NCBI GenBank assembly: GCA_910584145.1
Contig: CAJTXX010000010.1
Location: 1 to 52,783 of the forward strand
From: an uncultured Eggerthellaceae bacterium
GTDB lineage: Bacteria; Actinomycetota; Coriobacteriia; Coriobacteriales; Eggerthellaceae
Length of the DNA stretch: 52,783 nucleotides
Reading direction: 5' to 3'
This document shows positions 1 to 8,258 of this stretch, piece after piece. The notes under the pieces were generated by a model, which worked only from the letters and a program-made list of their open reading frames with translations, was not told where the DNA came from and made no database searches. The translations under genes were made by a program, and so were the position numbers. The number at the start of each line of letters is the position of its first letter. Positions within the stretch are counted from its first letter, which is position 1.

Positions 1-12
1 GAGTGGGAGTAG
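1..12 (+). other. left attachment junction; last codons of guaA
   Basis: The first twelve bases read GAG TGG GAG TAG, i.e. Glu-Trp-Glu-stop. GMP synthase (GuaA) proteins end in a conserved Ile-Glu-Trp-Glu, and the 3' end of guaA is a known island insertion target. The same ten bases GAGTGGGAGT close the window at 52774-52783, there preceded by ATA (Ile). With two integrase genes starting 1.4 kb inside, I read this as attL, with guaA lying outside to the left. The guaA identification rests on only a few codons. Confidence 0.75.
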
Positions 13-138
13 GTTTGTGGCTTTGACCTGGGATTTCTTGATTCTTTATTCCTGTTGATTCGAGAGTAATTCGGTTGAACCCAGTTGACCGTAAGTTGCA
101 AACCACTTGGAAAAGATGGACTTTGCAAAATTGAGTGC

Positions 139-171
139 GAGCCGCCGAATAGAAACCGGCGGCTCTTCTTA
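139..171 (+). terminator. rho-independent terminator
   Basis: A 9-bp perfect stem (139-147 GAGCCGCCG with 157-165 CGGCGGCTC) closes a 9-nt loop and is followed by TCTTCTTA. On the plus strand it lies just after the presumed guaA stop, so it would end guaA transcription before it enters the element. Confidence 0.65.
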
Positions 172-405
172 TCTGGCCATACTCGATTCCTAATCTCGCA
201 CTCTGCCGTTTTTCGCTGCTCTCGCTTCGACTGTATTTCACTGTATTTAACTCCACTCATCTGGACAGGAAGGCGCCGAAGCTGCAAGCCACGTGGAACC
301 GTCGGCTAGGAATAGAGGAATATCCCCTCATCCCTATTTGTTACCACTTTCCGATATGTCGCGTTTTCGCCCCTCGAATAGCAAGTTTCCCCAGCTCAGA
401 AACGA

Positions 406-414
406 GGAGTAAAT
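406..414 (+). repeat. candidate integrase arm site GGAGTAAAT
   Basis: GGAGTAAAT here matches copies near the right end at 52501-52509 (inverted), 52525-52533 and 52631-52639 (inverted). Tyrosine integrases with an N-terminal arm-binding domain bind short repeats of this kind flanking the core site. Confidence 0.5.
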
Positions 415-552
415 TTTCGGCAGAATCGGCGTTTTCGGGGAGAATCCCTGCCTCTCAGAGACCGTCCGGGGCTCCCGATTCGAGGGCCGGAGGGCGGTGA
501 ATGCTGCGCGGTTTGCAATTTCCCGGGCCCGGCTTACTCCCCGCGCAAAGGA

Positions 553-561
553 GGAGTATTT
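553..561 (+). repeat. degenerate arm-site copy GGAGTATTT
   Basis: Seven of nine bases match the GGAGTAAAT repeat found at 406-414 and at the right end. It is weaker than the other copies and could be chance. Confidence 0.3.
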
Positions 562-610
562 CTCCGGCCCGGTAACACAAGGCCAGGAAGGCGGCGCGCC
601 TCCGCATCAG

Positions 611-642
611 GGCAAAGAAAATGGCGGCACGAATGCCGCCAT
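611..642 (-). terminator. rho-independent terminator of the XRE gene
   Basis: Read on the minus strand, ATGGCGGCA and TGCCGCCAT (642-634 and 629-621) form a 9-bp stem with a TTCG tetraloop, followed by TTTTCTTTG. It lies 32 bases after the stop of the minus-strand XRE gene and is a textbook terminator. Confidence 0.9.
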
Positions 643-674
643 CAGCGATCTACCGAGAAGGGTTCTCTGCCGCG

Positions 675-1088
675 CTATTCGAAGGTCGCCCTCCAGCGCT
701 CGTACTCGTCCTGGGTCATCTCCCCGGCCTCCAGCTCGTCGAGCGCGCCCCTCCATGCCGCGAGGGCGGCACTCAGCTTCTGGGCGCCCTCCGCCTTGGG
801 GTCGAGAGCGAGCGTCTCGCCGTCCACGGGCTTGAGGCCGAAGGCGTCCTCAAGCCTGAAGAGCGCCTCCAGCGCCTCGCGCGCCGAGGAGAGCTCGTAG
901 TCGTCCAGGGCGGACATCGGCACCCCCAGGGCGTCAGACAGCGCTGCCAGGGTCTCCTGCGAGGGGTCCCGCAAACCCAGCTCGTAATTGCGGACGGCGG
1001 ATTCCGCGAGACCGATCCTCTCCGCGAGGCTCTTCTGCGTCAGCCCCTTCATCTTCCGATAGCGCCTTATGCGCTCGCCCCTGCTCAA
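675..1088 (-). CDS. XRE-family HTH repressor, candidate master regulator
   Basis: This 137-residue protein has a helix-turn-helix domain of the Cro/CI (XRE) type over about residues 4-62 (GLTQKSLAERIGLAESAVRNY), followed by an acidic, mostly helical tail of about 75 residues with no recognised domain. The start is TTG at 1088, preceded on its strand by GGAAAGCGGG. It is divergent from the excisionase/integrase operon, and the 150-bp gap between them carries three CAGCAC-N6-GTGCTG-type operators. A repressor beside int/xis is the usual ICE master switch, so I infer that it binds those sites and the longer copy before parA. No ImmA-like protease is adjacent. A strong terminator follows. Confidence 0.85.
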   Translation of the reverse strand: MSRGERIRRYRKMKGLTQKSLAERIGLAESAVRNYELGLRDPSQETLAALSDALGVPMSALDDYELSSAREALEALFRLEDAFGLKPVDGETLALDPKAEGAQKLSAALAAWRGALDELEAGEMTQDEYERWRATFE

Positions 1089-1137
1089 TTCGACCCGCTT
1101 TCCTTCCGTTTCTTAACCTGTGCCTCGAATTCTATAA

Positions 1138-1222
1138 CAGCACGTTTCTGTGCGCAATCGCTTGACAGCACGATATAGTGCTGATAAGGTCTGCAATCAT
1201 CCAACCGCACGGATTCGTGCTG
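1138..1222. promoter_or_regulatory. three palindromic operators in the XRE/xis divergent promoter
   Basis: Three 18-bp sites share the half-sites CAGCAC and GTGCTG around a 6-bp spacer: 1138-1155 (CAGCAC/GTGCGC), 1166-1183 (perfect CAGCAC/GTGCTG) and 1205-1222 (CCGCAC/GTGCTG). The middle site overlaps the -35 box of the plus-strand promoter. The same core recurs at 16289-16306 before parA. They are probably bound by the divergent XRE protein. Confidence 0.75.
1162..1190 (+). promoter_or_regulatory. promoter of the xis-int operon
   Basis: TTGACA at 1162-1167 is followed after 17 bp by TAAGGT at 1185-1190, itself preceded by TG (an extended -10). The operator at 1166-1183 sits between the two boxes and overlaps the -35, so bound repressor would block polymerase. 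Confidence 0.6.
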
Positions 1223-1238
1223 TTTAGAAAGGACGGAC

Positions 1239-1442
1239 ATGGCAGGACGGGAAAGAATGATGAAGGTGGACGAGGTGATGGAGCGCCTGGGCGTGTCTAA
1301 GGCGACGGCGTACCTGGTCATCAAGCGACTGAACGCAGAGCTTGAGGCCAAGGGGCTGCGCACCATACCCGGGAGGGTGAGCGAGAGGTACTTCGATGAG
1401 ACCTACTTCTCACTGAAGGGGGCTGACGAAGATGACATCTAG
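1239..1442 (+). CDS. xis: small HTH protein, probable excisionase
   Basis: This 67-residue protein is basic at its N-terminus and carries a helix-turn-helix (MKVDEVMERLGVSKATAYLVIKRL, about residues 8-31) of the kind found in excisionases and small MerR-like proteins. AGAAAGGACGGAC precedes the ATG. Its end overlaps the start of the first integrase gene by 11 bases, so the two are co-transcribed and probably translationally coupled. By position and size it is the likely directionality factor, but the family also includes plain regulators. Expression would depend on the promoter at 1162-1190. Confidence 0.7.
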   Translation: MAGRERMMKVDEVMERLGVSKATAYLVIKRLNAELEAKGLRTIPGRVSERYFDETYFSLKGADEDDI

Positions 1443-2520
1443 GCAGGAGGCGAACGGCACATGGACGAGCCAGTTCCGCTACGAGGACGCCTACGGCCGC
1501 TCCCGCAGCAAGTGCAAGCGCGGGTTCGCGACCGAGGTCGATGCCGACCGGTTCGAGAGGCACTTCAAGGCCAGGGAGAGCAAGTCGCTCGACATCAGCT
1601 TCCTCGACTTCATAGAGCTGTACGAGGACGACGTCGCCCCGCAGCTGAAGGAGAACACTTGGCGTACCAAGGAGTACATCATCAACGATAAGCTCGTCCC
1701 CTTCTTCGGGCCGATGATAATGACCGAGGTCACGACGCTCGACGCGGTCAGGTGGCAGAACGCCCTCCTGAAGGGCAACCCCAGGACGGGACGGCCGTAC
1801 ACGGACACCTACCTGCGCACGGTCAACAACCAGGCGGTCTCCATCTTCAACCACGCCGAGCGGTTCTACAAGCTCAAGCCTAACCCCTTCAAAAGGGCGC
1901 CGAGGATAGGATCCAAGATCGCGACCGATATGAGCATATGGACCAAGGAGGACTTCCTCCGCTTCTCCAGCACGCTCACGGGCCGACCCATCTACTTCAT
2001 GGCGTTCGAGCTCCTCTACTGGGCCGGCATCCGCGTGGGCGAACTCCTGGCGCTCGTCCCCGACGACTTCGACCTCCGGAGATCGGAGCTGCGCATCACG
2101 AAGTCATACCAGCGCATCAACCGCCGGGACGTGATAACGGACCCGAAGACGGAGAACTCGGTGCGGACCATATCCCTTCCGGAGTTCCTCCGGGACGAGG
2201 TGAGGGACTTCGCCTTCGACCCGCCGGGCTTCGACCACGACGAGAGGATGTTCGCGGGCCTGTCGAAGGCCTCGCTCTCCGCAGCACTGCGCGAGGGGGC
2301 GCAGGCGTGCGGCCTTGAGGTGATCCGCGTGCACGACCTGCGCCACAGCCACGTCTCTCTCCTCGTAGAGATGGGCTTCTCGGTGATCGCCATCGCGGAG
2401 CGGCTGGGGCACGACTCGACGGACATCACGCTCAAGTACGCGCACCTCCTCCCGAGTACGCAGCAGAAGATGGGCGAGGCCCTGAACGACTACCAGGAGG
2501 CCGACGATGAGCTGCTATGA
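1432..2520 (+). CDS. int: tyrosine integrase 1
   Basis: This 362-residue tyrosine recombinase should integrate and excise the element at the guaA 3' end. Residues 1-50 form an AP2-like arm-binding domain (basic, GFATEVDADRFER), about 53-150 a SAM-like core-binding domain, and about 165-350 the catalytic domain. All catalytic residues are visible: Arg201 (GIRVGELL), Lys239 (DPKTENSVRT), His301/Arg304 (HDLRHSH), His327 (ERLGHDST) and Tyr336 (LKYAHL). It overlaps the upstream excisionase-like gene by 11 bases and the downstream RHH gene by 14. A second integrase, colinear residue for residue at these positions, follows 360 bases later. Confidence 0.95.
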   Translation: MTSRQEANGTWTSQFRYEDAYGRSRSKCKRGFATEVDADRFERHFKARESKSLDISFLDFIELYEDDVAPQLKENTWRTKEYIINDKLVPFFGPMIMTEVTTLDAVRWQNALLKGNPRTGRPYTDTYLRTVNNQAVSIFNHAERFYKLKPNPFKRAPRIGSKIATDMSIWTKEDFLRFSSTLTGRPIYFMAFELLYWAGIRVGELLALVPDDFDLRRSELRITKSYQRINRRDVITDPKTENSVRTISLPEFLRDEVRDFAFDPPGFDHDERMFAGLSKASLSAALREGAQACGLEVIRVHDLRHSHVSLLVEMGFSVIAIAERLGHDSTDITLKYAHLLPSTQQKMGEALNDYQEADDELL

Positions 2521-2875
2521 CCACAACAGGGTCCGGTCTAAGACGATCGCGTTCCGGATCACGCCCGAGCTCAACGAGCAGATTAACCTGATCGTGGCCG
2601 CCAGCGGGATGACGAAGCAGGACTACATCACGAGCAAGCTCCTAGACCTGGAGGTGACCATAGTCCCATCCACCTACACCTACGCCGCCCTGCGCGACGA
2701 GATGCGGGAGGTCTGCCGGCAGCTGAACAGGATCAGGAACGGCTGCGAGCCGAACGAGAGGCTCCTCGGGCTCTGCGAGAGGCTTTCCGACCTCTTCCTC
2801 GGCCTCAGATGCGACGATGCGGGCTCCCAGATCGAGGACGAGGACGACATGGTGCGCAAGATGGAGAGGTGCTGA
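2507..2875 (+). CDS. ribbon-helix-helix MobC-like protein between the integrases
   Basis: This 122-residue protein has an N-terminal ribbon-helix-helix-type segment (RSKTIAFRITPELNEQINLIVAASGMTKQDYI, residues 10-41) like MobC and small RHH regulators that help relaxases or control small operons, then a helical region with charged residues. It overlaps integrase 1 by 14 bases and ends 2 bases before integrase 2, so it belongs to the recombination operon rather than the mob module at 18 kb. Its role is unknown. It could be an accessory DNA-bending factor for the recombinases or an autoregulator. Confidence 0.75.
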   Translation: MSCYDHNRVRSKTIAFRITPELNEQINLIVAASGMTKQDYITSKLLDLEVTIVPSTYTYAALRDEMREVCRQLNRIRNGCEPNERLLGLCERLSDLFLGLRCDDAGSQIEDEDDMVRKMERC

Positions 2876-2877
2876 CC

Positions 2878-3951
2878 ATGGCCGCGCGCAGAGAGGAGAA
2901 CGGGACGTGGAGCACCTCGTTCCGCTACAGCGACTGGGAGGGCAAATCCAGGCTCAAGCATGCCAGGGGGTTCAAGGAAGAGGCCGAAGCCAACGCGTTC
3001 GAGCGGGACTTCAAGCGTATGGCGTCGGGCAAGTCCGGGATGCCCTTCGAGGTGTTCGCGGAGAAGTACCTGGAGGACATCGAGCCGAGGGTTCGGCCCA
3101 CCACGTACGAGACGCGGGAGCGGATGATCCGCGTGAAGATCGTCCCTCTGTTCAAGGGAAGCCTGGTGTGCGAGATCACGTCGCTCGACGTGCTCCACGC
3201 CCAGAACGTCCTGCTCGCGCAGCGCAAGCCCGACGGAAGCGAGTACTCGCCGGTTTACATACGGCGCATAAGCGAGCAGGTATGGGGCATGTTCAACCAC
3301 GCCGTGGACAACTACGAGCTCGAAGAGAACCCCTGCAGGTCGCTGAGGCAGGCAGGGTCGAAGAAGAACGGCGAGATGAAGATCTGGAGCAAGGCCGAGC
3401 TCAACCTCTTCCTGGACGCGGTGTCCGACAAGCCGCTGATCTACTACGCGTTCGAGACGCTCTACTGGACCGGCATCCGTGAGGGAGAGCTCCTCGCCCT
3501 CACGCCCTCGGATCTCGACTTCCGGGCATGCACACTGACGGTGAGCAAGACCTATCACAGGCGCGGAGGGAAGGACGTCATAGGGCCGCCGAAGACCGCT
3601 TGCTCGTACCGCACGATCTCGATGCCACAGTTCCTCTGCGACGACCTTCGGAGGTTCATCCGCGACGTCGCCAAGACCCAGCCGGACGAGCGCATCTTCG
3701 CCGGGCTCAACAAGAAGAAGCTCCTCAGGGCGATGAGCAGGGGCTGCGCCGCATCCGGGGTGAAGGCCATCCGCGTCCATGACCTCAGGCACAGCCACGT
3801 GTCCACGCTCATCAAGATGGGCTTCTCCGTTGTGGCCATCGCCGAGCGGATGGGGCACGAGTCCTCCGATATCACGCTGCGTTACGCGCACCTCTTCCCG
3901 AGCGCTCAGGCCGAGATGGCGGACGCGCTGCAGGCGGCTAGGGGAAAATAG
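2878..3951 (+). CDS. int: tyrosine integrase 2
   Basis: This 357-residue tyrosine recombinase is paralogous to integrase 1. The arm-binding domain is at 1-48, the core-binding domain at about 55-150 and the catalytic domain at about 165-345. Arg201 (GIREGELL), Lys239 (PPKTACSYRT), His301/Arg304 (HDLRHSH), His327 (ERMGHESS) and Tyr336 (LRYAHL) are all present at the same residue numbers as in integrase 1, so the enzyme should be active. I chose ATG 2878, which gives an N-terminus matching the paralogue (MAARREENGTW against MTSRQEANGTW); longer in-frame starts run into the preceding gene. Two intact recombinases in one operon imply a cooperating pair or a recent duplication. Confidence 0.95.
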   Translation: MAARREENGTWSTSFRYSDWEGKSRLKHARGFKEEAEANAFERDFKRMASGKSGMPFEVFAEKYLEDIEPRVRPTTYETRERMIRVKIVPLFKGSLVCEITSLDVLHAQNVLLAQRKPDGSEYSPVYIRRISEQVWGMFNHAVDNYELEENPCRSLRQAGSKKNGEMKIWSKAELNLFLDAVSDKPLIYYAFETLYWTGIREGELLALTPSDLDFRACTLTVSKTYHRRGGKDVIGPPKTACSYRTISMPQFLCDDLRRFIRDVAKTQPDERIFAGLNKKKLLRAMSRGCAASGVKAIRVHDLRHSHVSTLIKMGFSVVAIAERMGHESSDITLRYAHLFPSAQAEMADALQAARGK

Positions 3952-4035
3952 ATTTGCATGGGTGTCCCATTTGCGGGCACCCTCCCTGCACCTCGGGCTA
4001 TAAACTCAAGAAAAACGAGAGATTGCAAGGTGAAG

Positions 4036-4377
4036 ATGTTTCATGCAATGACAGAGCAGGAGATCGACGGCTTCGAGGACTACCTCGCGGATGTTCTATG
4101 CGTTTGGGACTGCTATGAGCAAGAGCGGGTAACCGGGTCGCCGTTGGTTCTACGTTTCGAATCAGCAGATGTTGTCGCTGATTTGGAAATGGGAGATTTG
4201 TATTGGATCGATAGCTCCAACGAGGCGAGCGTCGATGCACTGGTCGTTGGATACGAACAGAGCGATGCCGAAGGCCCCTGCCTTACTCTTGTCCGATTTG
4301 AATCGGCTGCTCGTATGGTTGGCGAAAAATGGTCGGCTGCTCACGCCTCTCGCGCTCTCACTAATTACATCTCATAG
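4036..4377 (+). CDS. hypothetical protein
   Basis: This 113-residue acidic protein (MFHAMTEQEIDGFEDYLADVLCVWDCYEQ...) is of unknown family. ATG 4036 is preceded at 5 nt by AAGG; a GTG at 4030 is possible. The middle part (LRFESADVVADLEMGDLYWID, residues 37-57) looks like a beta-rich fold. It lies alone between the integrase operon and the convergent end of the defence operon and could belong to either. No function can be assigned. Confidence 0.55.
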   Translation: MFHAMTEQEIDGFEDYLADVLCVWDCYEQERVTGSPLVLRFESADVVADLEMGDLYWIDSSNEASVDALVVGYEQSDAEGPCLTLVRFESAARMVGEKWSAAHASRALTNYIS

Positions 4378-4384
4378 AATCGTG

Positions 4385-5176
4385 CTAGGCAAGATCGCAT
4401 ACCTCGATGAGCTTATAAGACTTGAGTGGTGGCACACTGACTTCGAGGTAGTCCTTTCCGCAGAGCATGGACTTCAGCTTCCCCGAGCGATCACCGGGCT
4501 TGGGTAGGATCGCGAAACGATACTCATGCTGATTTCTGTAGATGTACCGCTTATGGAAGAGGATGCGCCATAGAGCCGCGTCCTCTCCGGTGCTGAACCT
4601 CGCAAAATCGGCGGCCGTCAACGGCTCGTCGCTGTACTCGACGGCTCGATGGAAGAATGCGAGGCCATACTGTTCAGCGAAAGCAGAGAGGCGTTCCGCC
4701 ATCTCTTCGATCGAGAAGATTACGCCGTAGCAGGATCCAGGCGCTCCCGCCTGATTCGAGAGAAAGCCAGTATAACTGTCGCTCAACTTCCCTAAATGGC
4801 GGCCAGTTTCTTCCCAGGTGTCAAGCGCTCCGCTTCCGAGGAGGGTTGCGCACAGTACCACCGCTTCGTCGGCTTCCGGAATGCTGGCGGGTGCCGAGAT
4901 GGCATCAACTGGCCAGAACTGCTGGGAGGTTGCTCCGCCAATGCTGCCAGACGACGGCAAGCCAAGAAAGATCTGTCCGGCGAAAGGCCTTCTTCCCTCC
5001 TGAGAGTCCCCAATCTCCGGGTCGTCTTCCTCCATACTATGGTATCGGCTTATCAGCGACATCCTGAAATGCCCCTGCACAAGCTGCTCGCAATAGTCTT
5101 TCCTGCTCATGATTCTCATGCATTGCCCGGGTCCGATGATCATGGTCGCGCGTTTCTTGCCCGCCTCGTCACTCAT
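4385..5176 (-). CDS. unknown protein at the end of the McrBC operon, DUF2971-like C-terminus
   Basis: This 263-residue soluble protein is the last gene of the minus-strand defence operon. Its start overlaps the mcrC stop by 8 bases, so it is translationally coupled to McrC. The C-terminal segment WRILFHKRYIYRNQHEYRFAI (about residues 204-224) resembles the closing motif of DUF2971-type proteins (aromatic, then E-Y/W-R), which occur in defence loci but have no settled activity. Residues 1-100 show no motif I know. I infer a defence accessory or effector role from the coupling alone. Confidence 0.65.
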   Translation of the reverse strand: MSDEAGKKRATMIIGPGQCMRIMSRKDYCEQLVQGHFRMSLISRYHSMEEDDPEIGDSQEGRRPFAGQIFLGLPSSGSIGGATSQQFWPVDAISAPASIPEADEAVVLCATLLGSGALDTWEETGRHLGKLSDSYTGFLSNQAGAPGSCYGVIFSIEEMAERLSAFAEQYGLAFFHRAVEYSDEPLTAADFARFSTGEDAALWRILFHKRYIYRNQHEYRFAILPKPGDRSGKLKSMLCGKDYLEVSVPPLKSYKLIEVCDLA

Positions 5177-6239
5177 TTGCGGCTCCGGTTGTCACTGCTT
5201 CGGCTATCCTATCGAACTCGTATGCGATATCCGGGAACGGCCTTCCCAGGTCTAGTGTTCTTGCGGTAATTCGACTGCCGTCGAGAAGGAAGCTCTCGTC
5301 GGGCTGGACCGCATCGCCGGTCCTCGCGTACAGAAGCATCCCTGATACCGACAGCTCCGGAGATGTCGCAGCCTTGTTCTTCACGTAGGAGAAGATCTGA
5401 TAGAGGTTGTGAGAGTGGATCGTCTTCGAGCCATATCTGTCTTGGCTCTGATAAGCATGCGCATAGAACTTGGCGTCGATGATCAGGAATTGGGAGCCTT
5501 TTGAAAGCGCGATATCTGTTTGCATGACGGGCAGCATCGTGCCCACGTACTCCTCGTCCAGTGCCCATGGGATCTTGGGTGCCGAAGGATGCAGATCCGG
5601 ATGATGCACTTGGTAGTAGCGCAGGATGAATCGCTCATACAGCCTGCTCATGTCGCTTTCGCTTATGTAGGGCGCGAGCAGCATACCGCCTCCCGCATCA
5701 GTCAAGAGCATGCCTTGGATGATGAGCTGACAGATGCTTACGAGCAATCGATACGAGCGGTTCTCGCGCCCGAATGCGAAGGCCGACCATTGTATGCTCG
5801 ATGGCTCCACGAACGACACGTTCGAGAAGTAAAGCATACTCTTCTTGATTGAGTCCTTGGTGCTCTTCTGCACCTCGCTGCTTCTCACGATGAGCGAGCA
5901 AACGGTCTTGATGACCTGGTTGTAAGGGTTGTCGTCTGACAGCTCGTCGAACTCACATGCAATTCGGGGACTTCGGGCCATCTTGTTCCTTATGGCACAT
6001 CGCATGTCGATCTTCCCGCGAAGCGCTTGCAGATCGTCGTGCATCGGAATGTATTCGCGGAATAGGCCCTGTTTGATCTGACGGGTGACGCCCGCATCGA
6101 GAAGCGCGGCGAGGAGATCCAGCGCATTGTCGAACTCCTCTGCGGCGACATCCTCAAACCTGCTCTCGTCCACGAACTCGAAGGCATATGCGAGCATGTA
6201 GTAGAGGTTGGATATCGGTATGCCCTTGTGGGCTCTCAT
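5169..6239 (-). CDS. mcrC: McrC-type nuclease subunit of a McrBC restriction system
   Basis: This 356-residue McrC homologue supplies the nuclease of a modification-dependent restriction complex driven by McrB. The N-terminus (IPISNLYYMLAYAF) is typical of the family. The PD-(D/E)XK site is visible as TDIAL (Asp242) and IIDAKFY (Asp255, Lys257). The start ATG 6239 overlaps the mcrB stop as ATGA; an upstream in-frame ATG at 6269 lies inside mcrB and is unlikely. The unknown gene downstream overlaps its 3' end. With McrB it would cut invading DNA carrying modified bases. Confidence 0.93.
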   Translation of the reverse strand: MRAHKGIPISNLYYMLAYAFEFVDESRFEDVAAEEFDNALDLLAALLDAGVTRQIKQGLFREYIPMHDDLQALRGKIDMRCAIRNKMARSPRIACEFDELSDDNPYNQVIKTVCSLIVRSSEVQKSTKDSIKKSMLYFSNVSFVEPSSIQWSAFAFGRENRSYRLLVSICQLIIQGMLLTDAGGGMLLAPYISESDMSRLYERFILRYYQVHHPDLHPSAPKIPWALDEEYVGTMLPVMQTDIALSKGSQFLIIDAKFYAHAYQSQDRYGSKTIHSHNLYQIFSYVKNKAATSPELSVSGMLLYARTGDAVQPDESFLLDGSRITARTLDLGRPFPDIAYEFDRIAEAVTTGAANE

Positions 6240-8251
6240 CGGATAGCGCCCTCCAAGCGGTCGCGCCAAGCCGATACCCGCTCCTCGTCGTCGAACCAGT
6301 ACTCCTCAAGCATGGGCACGATCTCAAGATCAACAATGTCGCTCAGCTCCTCGGTCGATCCGCTCTCCATGCCGCAGAAGTAGCTATGGCCGATTCGGAA
6401 TCCCCTTCCTAGAGAGGCGTCGGATTCGATCTCTTTGTTCAGGTCCCGCATCACCTCGATGAGATTCCGCAGTTGGGGTGAATCGCTATCCGACACTGCC
6501 GAGAGAAAGCCTTGGGCATCGAATGCGGGCTCCATCTCGTAGAAGGCGAAGCGACGGCGAAGGGCGTAGTCGATCATGGCGAGGCTTCTGTCCGCTGTGT
6601 TCATCATGCCGATGATGTAGAGGTTCTCCGGCACCGTGAACGGGAGTCCGCTGTAGGCCAGCGTGGCGTAGTCGCCGCGATGGCTCGCCTCAATAAGCAT
6701 GAGCAGCTCGCCGAACACCTTGCTCATGTTGCCACGGTTGATTTCGTCGATGATGAAGAAGTACTCCAAGTCGGGATGGCTCTCAGCCATCTTGCAGAAC
6801 TCATAGAAGACACCGTTTTTGAGCTTGAAAGCATCGCCGTCAGGCTTGTAGCCCATGACGAAGTCCTCGTACGAGTAGTTCTGGTGGAACTGCACGAGCC
6901 GGATTCGCGCGTCGTCCTTCGCGCCCATCATGGCGAAGGCCAGCCGCTTTGCAGCGAGCGTCTTGCCGGTCCCGGGCGCTCCTTGCAGGATGAGGTTCTT
7001 CGATTTCCTGAGCACTCGCGCGAGCTTGTCGTATTCCTCGGGCGCGACGAACACCTCCGAGAGGAAGCTCTCACGGTCATACGGAGCTGCTTCCTCTGCT
7101 TGGACGGCGGGATTCAGCTCGCGAACGACATCGATGATTGCCTCGTACTCCTCGGATTCCACTTTGAACAGGCTGCCGTTGGGGTTGACGAAGAACTCCA
7201 TGTTCTCCAGCTCTGGCATTGCTTTCAGATCCTGATAGTCAACGGGGGTTGCGAGGGCCTCTGTCTTCTGGAATGCGATCTTCTCGCCATCACTACTTTC
7301 AACGATCTCGCCAAAGCCCACTATCTGCTTCACGGGGTTCGACTCGTAGCCGATAACGATATCGCCGGGCTTGGCGTCAAGGAAATTCTGGAATATGCGT
7401 CGCTTGTTGCCGTTCTCGTTGAAGAGGGTGTAGGTCTGTACTTCGCCGACTGGCGTCTCCGCAAAGCTCCAGATCTTCGGGTTGGCGTTGAGCCACCATA
7501 CTGCGCGCTCTTCATCGTAGCTGGGAGGATTTTCTTCGCTAAGGTGCTTGTGCTCTCCGCTTTCCTGCGAGGTCCTGCTGACGAAGAACCCGAAGTCGAA
7601 CGTGAGGGTTCTCTCTTCTGGATCTGGGTAGCAATCTGGGTCGATGGAGCGCTCAAGCCTCTTCCGCAGTCCTGTGTCCTTGACGAGCTCGTCGTGGATC
7701 GAGTCGTAGAGGCGGTAGAAGTTCCTGAGGTTGTCCTCGTACCGGCCTTTTTTGAAAACCAGGTCGCTGCCGAGCGCCTCCGCAACAGCTCTAACCTCGC
7801 CAAGCTTGTAGATATAGTACTTGTCCGGGTACCGCAGCCAGAGATACGTCGATATCGCGTTCTCGGACTGATAGTGGTTCCCGGTGTCCGGGCGGTATTT
7901 CGCATGGATCGCTTCGGCTTTGTGCTTGAAGTCCTCTATCCTCTCCACCACGTCTCGGGATTCGTCGAACAGCTCGCGGAACATCTCGCGAACCTCTTCC
8001 GGGGCGATATGCGCGAACTGGGTGATCATGCCCTTAGGGAAATTACCTGCAGAGACAAGCAGGTTACCGGTTTTCGAGAGCGATTTCTCAAGCATTGTTG
8101 GGAAGTCCTCCACATCAATGTCCCAGGAGTCTTGGAATTGCCGAGCGGCCACCCATTTATATCTCTCGTCTTCCCAGTGCTGTCCCTCGAATGCGCTCTT
8201 ATAAACTTCGAGCCACTCGTCGTATTTCTCTTCGATGAAGTCGTTTGACAT
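6236..8251 (-). CDS. mcrB: McrB-type AAA+ GTPase with EVE domain
   Basis: This 671-residue motor and specificity subunit has an N-terminal helical region (about 1-230) and an EVE/PUA-like domain (about 250-330; WWLNANPKIWSF, GDIVIGYES, IVGFGEI) of the kind that flips and reads modified cytosines. The AAA+ GTPase module has Walker A GAPGTGKT at 424-431, Walker B FIIDEINRG at about 499-507 and the McrB signature MNTADRS at 550-556, then RRRFAF. The ATG is preceded by GGATAGGAGAACC, 7 bases after the stop of the type ISP enzyme gene. Product and partner are clear; which modification is recognised is not. Confidence 0.95.
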   Translation of the reverse strand: MSNDFIEEKYDEWLEVYKSAFEGQHWEDERYKWVAARQFQDSWDIDVEDFPTMLEKSLSKTGNLLVSAGNFPKGMITQFAHIAPEEVREMFRELFDESRDVVERIEDFKHKAEAIHAKYRPDTGNHYQSENAISTYLWLRYPDKYYIYKLGEVRAVAEALGSDLVFKKGRYEDNLRNFYRLYDSIHDELVKDTGLRKRLERSIDPDCYPDPEERTLTFDFGFFVSRTSQESGEHKHLSEENPPSYDEERAVWWLNANPKIWSFAETPVGEVQTYTLFNENGNKRRIFQNFLDAKPGDIVIGYESNPVKQIVGFGEIVESSDGEKIAFQKTEALATPVDYQDLKAMPELENMEFFVNPNGSLFKVESEEYEAIIDVVRELNPAVQAEEAAPYDRESFLSEVFVAPEEYDKLARVLRKSKNLILQGAPGTGKTLAAKRLAFAMMGAKDDARIRLVQFHQNYSYEDFVMGYKPDGDAFKLKNGVFYEFCKMAESHPDLEYFFIIDEINRGNMSKVFGELLMLIEASHRGDYATLAYSGLPFTVPENLYIIGMMNTADRSLAMIDYALRRRFAFYEMEPAFDAQGFLSAVSDSDSPQLRNLIEVMRDLNKEIESDASLGRGFRIGHSYFCGMESGSTEELSDIVDLEIVPMLEEYWFDDEERVSAWRDRLEGAIR

Positions 8252-8258
8252 GGTTCTC

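Larger units (their letters stand above)
172..610. other. non-coding left end of the element
   Basis: No reading frame here has a credible start, ribosome binding site and composition. The stretch holds candidate integrase arm sites at 406-414 and 553-561, and probably forms the left arm of the attachment site. I see no other gene. Confidence 0.5.

Noticed and set aside
85..309. Small plus-strand frame after the left junction
   Set aside because: It runs through the terminator at 139-171 and lacks a ribosome site.
497..1178. Plus-strand frames opposite the XRE gene
   Set aside because: Arg/Pro-rich shadows of the XRE gene and its terminator.
2680..3891. Minus-strand frame of 403 codons
   Set aside because: Antisense to integrase 2, whose catalytic residues are all present.
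6512..8248. Plus-strand frame of 578 codons
   Set aside because: It is antisense to mcrB, whose AAA+ and EVE motifs are clear; it has no ribosome site and an atypical composition.
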